A DNA stretch of 64,000 bases from Streptomyces luteogriseus (lineage in GTDB: Bacteria; Actinomycetota; Actinomycetes; Streptomycetales; Streptomycetaceae). The number at the start of each line of letters is the position of its first letter. Positions within the stretch are counted from its first letter, which is position 1. A program made the translations under genes and the position numbers. Below are positions 8,121-16,147 of this stretch, one piece after another. Under the pieces are notes generated by a model. The model searched no databases. It saw nothing but the letters and a program-made list of their open reading frames with translations, and was not told the DNA's origin. The stretch is from positions 4,278,001-4,342,000 of the forward strand of contig NZ_JACHMS010000001.1 of assembly GCF_014205055.1 (NCBI RefSeq), read 5' to 3'.

Positions 8121-10552
8121 GCGTCACCCTGCGCACGCTGCGCATCCGCTGGGCCGGCTTCACCGGCAGCTTCGTCGCGCTCTGTCTGGGCGTGGCACTG
8201 CTCACCGTGATGGGCCTGGCCCTGGCCTCGACGGCCGACGCCCCGCAACGCGGCCCCGAACGCTTCGCCGCCGCGCCGGTCGTGGTCAAGGGCCAGGACA
8301 CCCTGCGCGTACCGACCCCGGTCGGTGACCGCGCGTCCCCGCTCGCCCACCCGCGCCCCGTACCGGCGGCGGTCGTCTCGCGGCTGCGGACGCTGGGCCC
8401 GGTCATCGCGGACCGCTCGTTCCCCGTCCGGGCACGGGGCGGCCCCGCGGACCTGGTGGGCCACCCCTGGTCCACCGCCGCGTTCGCCCCCTACGACCTC
8501 GCCACCGGCCGGGCACCCCGCGCTACCGGCGAGGTCGTCGTCACCGGCGACTGGGCCCACCCGGGCCAACGGGTGCGCACCGGCCGCGGCACGGTGCGCG
8601 TCGTCGGCACTCTCACCGCGCGCGGCTTCGAGAACGCCATGTTCTTCACCGACGCCCGCGCGGCCCGACTGCACCCGGCCACCGCCCAGTTCGCCGTGCG
8701 GGCCGACCCGGCGTCCGTACGGAGGGCGGTGGGCGACAGCGCCCAGGTCCTCACCGGCGACGCCCGCCGCCTCGCCGACGCCGACCCCAGCCGTGACCGT
8801 GAGGCGCTCACCGCCATGAACGCCCTGTTCGGCACGGCCGGGGGCGTCACCGCCTTCGTGTCGGTCTTCGTCGTGGCGTCGACCTTCGCCTTCGCGGTCG
8901 CCCAGCGCCGCAAGGAGTTCGCCCTGCTGCGCACCGCCGGGGCGACCCCGGCCCAGATCCGCCGGAGCGTCCTCGCCGAGGCCCTCACCGTCGGCACCCT
9001 CGCCTCCGCCGCCGGCTGCGCGTTCGGCTCCTACGGGGCACCGCTGCTGGCCGCCCGCGTGGCCGACGAGGGTCTCGCCCCGGCCTGGTTCACCATCGGC
9101 GCGCACACCTGGCCGTACCACGCCTCCTTCTGGACAGGCCTGTTCGTCGCCCTCTGCGGAGCGACCGCGGCCTCCTGGCGGGCCGGCCGCACCGCCCCCA
9201 CCGAGGCCCTGCGCGAGGCGGCGGCCGACAGCGGGCCCCTGACCCGGGGACGCCTGCTCTGCGGCGTGGCCCTCCTGCTCGCCGCCGCCGTGACCCTGGC
9301 CCTGGCCCTCACCGCGGACCCGTCCGACCTGCTCCACCGCAAGACGTACATCAGCCGCCCCATGCTGCTGATCACCGCGGCCGCCCTGCTCGCGCCCCTG
9401 CTACTGCGGCCCCTGACCAGACTGCTGAGCTGCTTCCCGTCAGCCGTGGGCATGCTGGTCCGCGCGAACACGGCCACCGGCGCACGCCGCACCGCGGCAC
9501 TCGCGTCCCCCGTCCTCGTCACGGTCGCGCTCGCCGGTTCACTCCTCGGTGCCACCACGACCCTGAACGACGCGAAGACCACCGAGACGAGCGACCGCAC
9601 CACCGCCGCCTTCATCGTCACCCCGGCCGCCGGAACGGCCTTCGACACCGCCGCCCTGCACCGGCTTGGCGCGGTACCGGGTGCGCGGATCTCACCGACG
9701 TCGTCGACGGCCGTGCACGTCCTGGAGGACGGTGTGGCCCTGATCCGCTCCGAGGCCCGCGCCGCGTTGCCCGGCGCCCTGGCGGCCACCACCCACCTGC
9801 CGCTCACCGCGGGCAGGCTGAGCGACCTCGACGACGGCTCGATCGTCGTCAACGAGGAGTGGCAGCGGCACCGGGTGGGCGACCGGGTCCGGGTGTGGCT
9901 CGGCGACGGGACACCGCGCACCCTCCGCATCGCCGCGGTGATGCCCACCGGCACCGGCGGCAACGGCGTCTACGTCACCCCGCGCAACGCCCCGGGAGCC
10001 GGAGTCGACCGCGTGGACGTGGCCCTCGAGCAGGGCACGGCTCCGGGCACCGTGGCCGCCGCCCTGCGCGAGGCGCTCGGCGCGGGAGGCGGCCAGGTCC
10101 TCACCCGGGACGCATGGATCCGGGCCACCCACCCCGAAACCAACCGCACCACCCGCCTAGGCCTGTTCCTGGTCCTCGGCATCGCCCTGCTCTACACGGG
10201 CATCTCCGTGGCCAACACCACGGTCATGGCGGCCTCCGACCGGGTCCGCGACCTGGCCGTGCTGCGGCTGACCGGAGCCACCCGGTGGCAGGTGCTGCGG
10301 CTGACCACGGCCGAGTCCCTGACGGCCGTCGCGGCCGGTGCGCTCCTCGGTCTGCTGGTCACCGTCGTCAACCTGGCCGGGATGTGGGGCGCCCTCGCCC
10401 TGCTGTCGGTCCGGCCCACCGCCACCCTCCCGTGGCAGGCCCTCGGCACGACGGCGCTCGCCTGCGCCCTCCTGGCCGCGACCTGCGCGACGGCCCCCGC
10501 CGCCCTCGCCCTGCGCCGCCGCCCGGCTGACCTGGCCGGGCCACGCGAATAG
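8114..10552 (+). CDS. FtsX-like ABC transporter permease
   Basis: An 812-residue membrane protein with duplicated FtsX/MacB-type permease halves. An N-terminal span is followed by an extracellular domain, then a cluster of spans around 'FVSVFVVASTFAFAVAQRRKEFALLRTAGATPAQIRRSVLAEA'-like sequence. The C-terminal half repeats this as DLAVLRLTGATRWQVLRLTTAES plus three spans. Both cytoplasmic coupling motifs (LLRTAGAT, VLRLTGAT) are present. The GTG start overlaps the ATPase stop. Likely a resistance or peptide/lipid exporter. Its stop TAG (10550-10552) lies inside the first unit of the downstream 31-bp tandem array, so the last few codons may derive from the repeat. Confidence 0.88.
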   Translation: MLSVTLRTLRIRWAGFTGSFVALCLGVALLTVMGLALASTADAPQRGPERFAAAPVVVKGQDTLRVPTPVGDRASPLAHPRPVPAAVVSRLRTLGPVIADRSFPVRARGGPADLVGHPWSTAAFAPYDLATGRAPRATGEVVVTGDWAHPGQRVRTGRGTVRVVGTLTARGFENAMFFTDARAARLHPATAQFAVRADPASVRRAVGDSAQVLTGDARRLADADPSRDREALTAMNALFGTAGGVTAFVSVFVVASTFAFAVAQRRKEFALLRTAGATPAQIRRSVLAEALTVGTLASAAGCAFGSYGAPLLAARVADEGLAPAWFTIGAHTWPYHASFWTGLFVALCGATAASWRAGRTAPTEALREAAADSGPLTRGRLLCGVALLLAAAVTLALALTADPSDLLHRKTYISRPMLLITAAALLAPLLLRPLTRLLSCFPSAVGMLVRANTATGARRTAALASPVLVTVALAGSLLGATTTLNDAKTTETSDRTTAAFIVTPAAGTAFDTAALHRLGAVPGARISPTSSTAVHVLEDGVALIRSEARAALPGALAATTHLPLTAGRLSDLDDGSIVVNEEWQRHRVGDRVRVWLGDGTPRTLRIAAVMPTGTGGNGVYVTPRNAPGAGVDRVDVALEQGTAPGTVAAALREALGAGGGQVLTRDAWIRATHPETNRTTRLGLFLVLGIALLYTGISVANTTVMAASDRVRDLAVLRLTGATRWQVLRLTTAESLTAVAAGALLGLLVTVVNLAGMWGALALLSVRPTATLPWQALGTTALACALLAATCATAPAALALRRRPADLAGPRE

Positions 10553-10720
10553 CCCTCGGGACCGGGCCGGGCCACACGAATAGCCCTCGGGACCGGGCCG
10601 GGCCACGCGAGAAGCCCTCGGGACCGGGCCGGGCCACGCGAGAAGCCCTCGGGACCGGGCCGGGCCACGCGAGAAGCCCTCGGGACCGGGCCGGGCCACG
10701 CGAGAAGCCCTCGGTGCCGG
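10535..10720. repeat. 31-bp tandem repeat, six units
   Basis: Six head-to-tail copies of a 31-bp unit start at 10535, 10566, 10597, 10628, 10659 and 10690, with a decayed seventh to about 10745. Each contains GCCGGGCCAC, GCGAGAAG and CCCTCGGGACCGG. Units 1-2 read CGAATAG where 3-6 read CGAGAAG, and that TAG in unit 1 is the permease stop codon. The unit junction CCGGGCCGG is self-complementary, so transcripts could form serial hairpins. The near-identity of units 3-5 suggests recent expansion. Confidence 0.9.
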
Positions 10721-10742
10721 GCCGGGGAGTGGCCCTCCGGCC

Positions 10743-10919
10743 CGGGCCATCGGCACGCCGGGCATCGCCCGCACCACCCTCACCGGCCGGCTGCGGCGCC
10801 CGGAGGCCGAGGGCCTGCTGCGGCGACGCCTCCACCGGCGGAACCCGGTCCGCCACGCGTACCCGCCGACGGACGAGCGGGACCTGACCGCCCGCACCGG
10901 CCCGGCCGACCAGGCCTGA
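10743..10919 (+). pseudogene. C-terminal remnant of an HxlR-like winged-helix regulator
   Basis: An open frame without a plausible start translates to GIARTTLTGRLRRPEAEGLL, then RRRLHRRNPVRHAYPPTDERDLT, then a stop at 10917-10919. It resembles the recognition helix and wing of HxlR-type regulators (usual pattern GIxRxxLxxRLRxLxxxGLLxRxxYxxxPxRxEYxLTxxGRxL). The Pro in RRPEAEG, where Leu is usual, and the absence of an N-terminal half point to decay. The missing 5' part coincides with the 31-bp tandem array. Confidence 0.55.
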
Positions 10920-10984
10920 GAGCTTCCTCACACGGAGGAGCTCCGGGTCGGGCCCGAGAGAACCCTCACAGCCATCAACACGAA

Positions 10985-11017
10985 GAACGGGCGGCATCTG
11001 ATCGATGCCGCCCGTTC
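10985..11017 (-). terminator. hairpin terminator of tRNA-Leu
   Basis: A perfect 13-bp inverted repeat (GAACGGGCGGCAT / ATGCCGCCCGTTC) with a 7-nt loop, starting 7 nt beyond the 3' end of the minus-strand tRNA-Leu. Confidence 0.8.
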
Positions 11018-11023
11018 CGACGG

Positions 11024-11107
11024 TGCGCGAGGGGGGAGTTGAACCCCCACGCCCTTTCGGGCACTGGAACCTGAATCCAGCGCGTCTGCCTATTCCGCCA
11101 CCCGCGC
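11024..11107 (-). tRNA. tRNA-Leu (anticodon CAG)
   Basis: The minus strand folds into a class II cloverleaf: acceptor GCGCGGG pairing with CTCGCGC, D-arm, anticodon stem GCTGGA with loop TTCAGGT (anticodon CAG), a long variable arm around GCCCGAAAGGGC, and the T-arm GGGGGTTCAACTCCCCC. The 3' CCA is not encoded. It marks the border between the accessory left region and the conserved block. Confidence 0.95.
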
Positions 11108-11241
11108 ATTGGGTGTGTCCTGGGCGTCTGCCCCTTGGGGCGGGCGCCTTCCGACACCCAGAACATTAGCACGCTGGAAGGGGTGGGTTCACATCCCTTA
11201 TCCCGCAGGCAGACCGCCCACCGAACCTTCGATGTCCCTGC

Positions 11242-11286
11242 CACGTATCAACCCGTACCGGTTCACGTATCAACCTCGTACCGGTA
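11242..11286 (+). repeat. 22-bp direct repeat upstream of fhaA
   Basis: The stretch CACGTATCAACCCGTACCGG starts at 11242 and recurs almost unchanged at 11264, directly adjacent. It lies in the 479-bp spacer between the tRNA-Leu and fhaA (11108-11586), in which I see no gene. It could be a paired protein-binding site in the fhaA promoter region; no function is shown. Confidence 0.5.
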
Positions 11287-11586
11287 CCCGCCGTCTCCGC
11301 AGGAGGGGGCGGGGTCCACAGTCAGGTGCGGGACACTGGTCTTCGGCCGCCTCTACGATCCTTGTCAGGCATACAGGAGGCGGCTACGCGCAGCAGTGCC
11401 GCCGGAGGAGTTCGAAGAGGAGCTCCACAGGGAACTTCGTCATGCGTCGACACCCGTCGGCCGCGCTGACAGGGGGAACCAGCCGATCGACCGGCGCGTG
11501 GATACGATCAGTAAGCAGTACCAGCAGTACCCGGCAAGCGGCCCGCAGGGCAGTGCACAGGACGGCAGCCAAGGAGGAGGTGCCCC

Positions 11587-12447
11587 ATGGGAGTCCTGAA
11601 GAAGTTCGAGCAACGTCTCGAAGGTCTGGTCAACGGCACCTTCGCCAAGGTGTTCAAGTCCGAGGTCCAGCCCGTGGAGATCGCGGGAGCGCTCCAGCGC
11701 GAGTGCGACAACAACGCCACCATCTGGAACCGCGACCGGACGGTCGTGCCCAACGACTTCATCGTGGAGCTGAGCACGCCGGACTTCGAGCGGCTCAGCC
11801 CCTACTCCGGCCAGCTCGGCGACGAGCTCGCCGGCATGGTGCGCGACTACGCCAAGCAGCAGCGCTACACCTTCATGGGCCCCATCAAGGTCCACCTGGA
11901 GAAGGCGGACGACCTCGACACCGGCCTGTACCGGGTCCGCAGCCGCACGCTCGCCTCCTCCAGCAGCCAGCAGGGCGGCCCGGGAGGCGGCGCCGCCGCA
12001 CCCGCGGCCCCGCAGGGCGGACGCCCCGGTGGCTACGGCTACCCGCCCGCCGCGGCGCCCTCCGGCGCCCCGCCCATGCCGGCCGCGCCGCCGCCCGGCG
12101 GCCGTCCCGGTGGTTACGGCTACCCGCCCGCCGCGAGCGGCCAGCGGCCCCCGGCCGCCGGCGGACGCACCCGCCACTGGATCGAGATCAACGGCACCCG
12201 CCATCAGATCTCCCGCTCGACGCTGGTGATGGGCCGCAGCACCGACGCCGACGTGCGGATCGACGACCCCGGCGTCTCCCGCCGGCACTGCGAGATCCGG
12301 ACCGGAACGCCCTCGACGATCCAGGATCTCGGATCCACCAACGGCATCGTGGTGGACGGACAGCACACCACCCGCGCTACGCTCCGCGACGGCTCGCGGA
12401 TCGTCGTGGGCAGCACCACCATCATTTACCGGCAAGCCGAAGGGTGA
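11587..12447 (+). CDS. fhaA: FhaA, DUF3662/FHA-domain protein
   Basis: A 286-residue cytoplasmic protein. The N-terminal DUF3662 domain (about 1-120) begins MGVLKKFEQRLEGLVNGTFAKVFKSEVQPVEIA. A Gly/Pro/Tyr-rich linker contains two RPGGYGYPPA repeats. A C-terminal FHA domain (about 194-286) has the phosphothreonine-binding residues in GRSTDADVRI, SRRHCEI and LGSTNG. In mycobacteria the FHA domain binds the PknB-phosphorylated pseudokinase of MviN/MurJ. A strong AGGAGG precedes the ATG. It is the first gene of the fhaA-fhaB-pstP-ftsW-pbpA-pknB series. Confidence 0.95.
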   Translation: MGVLKKFEQRLEGLVNGTFAKVFKSEVQPVEIAGALQRECDNNATIWNRDRTVVPNDFIVELSTPDFERLSPYSGQLGDELAGMVRDYAKQQRYTFMGPIKVHLEKADDLDTGLYRVRSRTLASSSSQQGGPGGGAAAPAAPQGGRPGGYGYPPAAAPSGAPPMPAAPPPGGRPGGYGYPPAASGQRPPAAGGRTRHWIEINGTRHQISRSTLVMGRSTDADVRIDDPGVSRRHCEIRTGTPSTIQDLGSTNGIVVDGQHTTRATLRDGSRIVVGSTTIIYRQAEG

Positions 12448-12457
12448 AGCGGGGGCA

Positions 12458-12970
12458 ATGTCAGAGCTGACCCTCACGGTCATGCGGCTGGGTTTCCTGG
12501 CCGTACTGTGGCTGTTCGTGATCGTGGCCGTGCAGGTCATCCGCAGCGACCTGTTCGGTACGCGTGTCACGCAGCGCGGTTCGCGCCGCGAGGCAGGCAG
12601 GCAGCAGCAGGCCGCCGCCCGCCAGGCGCCGCCGCAGCAGCGCCAGCAGCCCGCCGGAGGCCGGCGCGGCCGTAACGCCCCCACCAAGCTGGTCGTCACC
12701 GAGGGCACCCTCACCGGCACCACGGTCGCGCTCCAGGGCCAGACCATCACCCTGGGCCGGGCGCACGACTCGACGATCGTGCTGGACGACGACTACGCCT
12801 CCAGCCGCCATGCCAGGATCTACCCGGACCGCGACGGCCAGTGGATCGTCGAGGACCTCGGCTCCACCAACGGCACGTACCTGGACCGGTCCCGGCTGAC
12901 GACTCCCACACCGATTGCGCTGGGCGCGCCGATCCGCATCGGCAAGACCGTCATCGAGCTGCGGAAGTAG
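12458..12970 (+). CDS. fhaB: FhaB/FipA, membrane FHA-domain protein
   Basis: A 170-residue protein with one N-terminal membrane span (about 7-27), a Gln/Arg-rich linker, and a C-terminal FHA domain (about 78-170) with LGRAHDSTIVLDD, ASSRHARIY and LGSTNGTYLD. Such proteins read threonine phosphorylation by PknB-type kinases at the division site; the mycobacterial counterpart links to FtsZ and FtsQ. It follows fhaA by 10 bp, so cotranscription is likely. Confidence 0.93.
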   Translation: MSELTLTVMRLGFLAVLWLFVIVAVQVIRSDLFGTRVTQRGSRREAGRQQQAAARQAPPQQRQQPAGGRRGRNAPTKLVVTEGTLTGTTVALQGQTITLGRAHDSTIVLDDDYASSRHARIYPDRDGQWIVEDLGSTNGTYLDRSRLTTPTPIALGAPIRIGKTVIELRK

Positions 12971-13062
12971 TGCTACATCATGGATAGGCGCGAGCGGAGC
13001 GAGCACGCAGTGGCGGGCCCCACCCCGGCCCCCCGCGCGCTCCCGACCGGAGGGTGGGCAGT

Positions 13063-14667
13063 GTGGCTCGACACGACCGGCTGTACCCGGAGCCGACAGG
13101 CGAGGTGCGCATGAGTCTGTCACTGCGCTTCGCGGCCGGATCGCACAAGGGCATGATCCGGGAGGGCAACGAGGACTCCGGGTACGCCGGCCCGCGCCTG
13201 CTCGCCATCGCCGACGGCATGGGCGGCGCGGCGGCCGGTGAGGTCGCCTCCTCCGAAGCCATCTCCACCATCGTCGCCCTCGACGACGACGTCCCCGGCT
13301 CCGACGTCCTCACCTCGCTCGGCACGGCGGTGCAGCGCGCCAACGACCAGCTGCGCTCGATGGTCGAGGACGACCCCGAGCTGGAGGGCATGGGCACCAC
13401 CCTGACCGCCCTGCTGTGGACGGGCCAGCGCCTCGGCCTGGTGCACGTCGGCGACTCGCGCGCGTACCTGCTCCGCGACGGCGTCCTCACACAGATCACC
13501 CAGGACCACACCTGGGTGCAGCGCCTGGTCGACGAGGGCCGGATCACCGAGGAGGAGGCGACCACGCACCCGCAGCGCTCGCTGCTGATGCGCGCCCTCG
13601 GATCCGGCGACCACGTCGAGCCGGACCTGTCCATCCGCGAGGTCCGCGCCGGCGACCGCTACCTGATCTGCTCCGACGGCCTGTCCGGCGTGGTGTCCCA
13701 CCAGACCCTGGAGGACACCCTCGCCAGCTACCAGGGCCCCCAGGAGACCGTCCAGAACCTGATCGAGCTGGCACTGCGCGGCGGCGGCCCGGACAACATC
13801 ACCGTCATCATCGCCGACGTCCTCGACCTCGACACCGGTGACACCCTCGCGGGGCAGCTGTCCGACACCCCCGTCGTGGTCGGTGCCGTCGCCGAGAACC
13901 AGCACCAGCACCACGACAACGGCATCATGCAGACCCCCGCCGGCCGCGCCTCCGGGCTCGGCCGCCAGGGACACGGCCGGGGCGGCGGGGGCGGCGAGTT
14001 CGGCCCGCCCGGATCCGGCGACACCACCGGCTACATCCCGGCGTCCGGCTTCGACTACGGCGACGACGACTTCACCAAGCCCCGCAAGAAGGGCCGCTGG
14101 CTGAAGAGATCGCTCTACGGCGCCCTCGCGCTGGCCGTCATCGGCGGCGGCCTGTACGGCGGATACCGCTGGACGCAGACGCAGTACTACGTCGGCGCCG
14201 AGGACGAGCACGTCGCGCTGTACCGGGGCATCAGCCAGGACCTGGCCTGGGTCTCGCTCTCGAAGGTCGAGAAGGACCACCCCGAGATCGAACTCAAGTA
14301 CCTGCCGCCCTACCAGCAGAAGCTGGTCGAGGCGACCATCGCCGAGGGCGGGCTCAAGAACGCCCAGGCGAAGATCCAGGAACTGTCGGTGCAGGCCTCC
14401 GCGTGCAAGAAGGAGGCGCAGCGGCGCGACGCCGAGAGCAAGAACAACTCCAAGACCGGCGAAGGCGAGGCCGGGGGCACCACGGGAACCACTCCCGCCT
14501 CCTTCACGTCCAAGGCCACACCGACGCCGAACCCGACCAGCCCGTCGGATTCACCGTCGGCACCGGAGAAGTCCACGCCCCCGACCACGACCGCACCCAC
14601 CCCCAGCCCCGGCCCCAGCCTCTCGGAGGAAGAGCAGAAGGTCGTCTCGCTGTGCGGTAAGCAGTAG
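13063..14667 (+). CDS. pstP: PP2C-family Ser/Thr phosphatase PstP
   Basis: A 534-residue membrane phosphatase. The catalytic domain (about 17-255) has the PP2C metal motifs: GNEDSGY, IADGMGG, GDSRAYLLRDG, SDGLSGVV and GGPDNITVIIADV. A Gly/His-rich linker, one transmembrane helix (about 349-370) and an extracellular, Thr/Pro/Ser-rich C-terminus follow. It removes phosphate from PknB-type kinases and their substrates. The GTG at 13063 is chosen because GGAGG ends 9 nt upstream; an earlier GTG abuts the same ribosome site, and an ATG at 13111 would also keep the domain. Next to its cognate kinase's operon. Confidence 0.94.
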   Translation: MARHDRLYPEPTGEVRMSLSLRFAAGSHKGMIREGNEDSGYAGPRLLAIADGMGGAAAGEVASSEAISTIVALDDDVPGSDVLTSLGTAVQRANDQLRSMVEDDPELEGMGTTLTALLWTGQRLGLVHVGDSRAYLLRDGVLTQITQDHTWVQRLVDEGRITEEEATTHPQRSLLMRALGSGDHVEPDLSIREVRAGDRYLICSDGLSGVVSHQTLEDTLASYQGPQETVQNLIELALRGGGPDNITVIIADVLDLDTGDTLAGQLSDTPVVVGAVAENQHQHHDNGIMQTPAGRASGLGRQGHGRGGGGGEFGPPGSGDTTGYIPASGFDYGDDDFTKPRKKGRWLKRSLYGALALAVIGGGLYGGYRWTQTQYYVGAEDEHVALYRGISQDLAWVSLSKVEKDHPEIELKYLPPYQQKLVEATIAEGGLKNAQAKIQELSVQASACKKEAQRRDAESKNNSKTGEGEAGGTTGTTPASFTSKATPTPNPTSPSDSPSAPEKSTPPTTTAPTPSPGPSLSEEEQKVVSLCGKQ

Positions 14668-14689
14668 CCGTGAGAGGCCCTGTCACACG

Positions 14690-16147
14690 ATGAGCGGTAC
14701 GAATACGTCGCACTCGCCGACGCACCACACGTCCACGATCGGCGCCATCGGCGCGCCGAGCCGGCGCAACACCGAGCTCGCGCTGCTGTTGTTCGCCGTC
14801 GTCATCCCGGTGTTCGCCTACGCCAACGTCGGCCTGGCCCTCAACGACTCGGTGCCTCCGGGTCTGCTGAGCTACGGGCTCGGACTCGGTCTGCTCGCGG
14901 GCGTCGGGCATCTCGCCGTACGGAAGTTCGCACCGTACGCCGACCCGCTGATGCTGCCGCTGGCGACGCTGCTCAACGGGCTCGGACTGGTCATCATCTG
15001 GCGCCTGGACCAGTCGGAGAAGCTGCAGGCGAGCAAGCAGTTCGTCGAGGCGGCTCCCCGGCAGCTGCTGTACTCCGCGATGGGCGTCGCCCTGCTGGTG
15101 GTCGTGCTGATCTTCCTCAAGGACCACCGGGTCCTGCAGCGCTACACGTACATCTCCATGGCCGGTGCGCTGTTGCTGCTGGTCCTGCCGCTCGTGCCCG
15201 GACTCGGCGCGAACATCTACGGCGCCAAGATCTGGATCAAGATCCCCGGCCTCGGCACGCTCCAGCCCGGCGAGTTCGCGAAGATCGCCCTCGCGGTGTT
15301 CTTCGCCGGCTACCTCATGGTCAAGAGAGACGCCCTGGCCCTGGCCAGCCGCCGCTTCATGGGGCTGTACCTGCCGCGCGGCCGCGACCTCGGCCCGATC
15401 CTCGTGGTCTGGGTGATCTCGATCCTCATCCTGGTCTTCGAGACCGACCTCGGTACATCCCTGCTGTTCTTCGGAATGTTCGTCATCATGCTGTACGTCG
15501 CCACCGAGCGGACCAGCTGGATCGTCTTCGGTCTGCTGATGTCCGCGGTCGGCGCCGTCGGCGTGGCAAGCTTCGAGCCGCACATCCAGACGCGCGTGCA
15601 GGCCTGGCTGGACCCGATGCGCGAGTTCCAGCTCAGCCGTTCCGGGGCCAGCGACGGCATCCTCCACTCCGAGCAGGCCATGCAGGCCCTGTGGGCCTTC
15701 GGCTCCGGCGGCACGCTCGGCACCGGTCTCGGGCAGGGCAACTCCGACCTCATCGGCTTCGCCGCCAACTCCGACTTCATCCTCGCCACCTTCGGCGAGG
15801 AGCTGGGCCTGGCCGGCGTCATGGCGATCCTGCTGCTCTACGGTCTGATCGTCGAGCGAGGCGTACGCACCGCCCTCGCGGCCCGCGACCCGTTCGGCAA
15901 GCTGCTGGCCATCGGTCTGTCCGGCGCCTTCGCCCTCCAGGTCTTCGTCGTGGCCGGCGGCGTGATGGGCCTCATCCCGCTGACCGGTATGACGCTGCCG
16001 TTCGTGGCGTACGGCGGTTCCTCCGTGATCGCCAACTGGGCGCTGATCGGCATCCTGTTGAGGATCAGCGACACGGCCCGCCGCCCGGCCCCCGCTCCCG
16101 CCGCCAACCCCGACGCCGAGATGACCCAGGTGGTCCGCCCGTCATGA
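14690..16147 (+). CDS. FtsW/RodA-family SEDS peptidoglycan polymerase
   Basis: A 485-residue polytopic protein with a short cytoplasmic N-terminus and about 12 membrane spans. SEDS signatures: the GLGANIYGAKIWIKIPGLG loop with GEFAKIA, ETDLGTSLLFFGMF, and the C-terminal LPFVAYGGSSVIANW. It polymerises glycan from lipid II with a class B PBP partner, here pbpA, whose start overlaps its stop by 4 bp (ATGA). This paralogue sits outside the dcw cluster, so it may serve sporulation or polar growth rather than vegetative septation; RodA- versus FtsW-like cannot be settled by eye. Confidence 0.93.
   Translation: MSGTNTSHSPTHHTSTIGAIGAPSRRNTELALLLFAVVIPVFAYANVGLALNDSVPPGLLSYGLGLGLLAGVGHLAVRKFAPYADPLMLPLATLLNGLGLVIIWRLDQSEKLQASKQFVEAAPRQLLYSAMGVALLVVVLIFLKDHRVLQRYTYISMAGALLLLVLPLVPGLGANIYGAKIWIKIPGLGTLQPGEFAKIALAVFFAGYLMVKRDALALASRRFMGLYLPRGRDLGPILVVWVISILILVFETDLGTSLLFFGMFVIMLYVATERTSWIVFGLLMSAVGAVGVASFEPHIQTRVQAWLDPMREFQLSRSGASDGILHSEQAMQALWAFGSGGTLGTGLGQGNSDLIGFAANSDFILATFGEELGLAGVMAILLLYGLIVERGVRTALAARDPFGKLLAIGLSGAFALQVFVVAGGVMGLIPLTGMTLPFVAYGGSSVIANWALIGILLRISDTARRPAPAPAANPDAEMTQVVRPS

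Noticed and set aside
10535..10720. 31-bp repeats as a CRISPR array
   Set aside because: The units are contiguous with no spacers, and no cas genes are present.
11135..11599. 154-codon plus-strand frame before fhaA
   Set aside because: Poor composition for a protein, no homology I can see, overlaps the fhaA start, and covers tRNA and promoter sequence.
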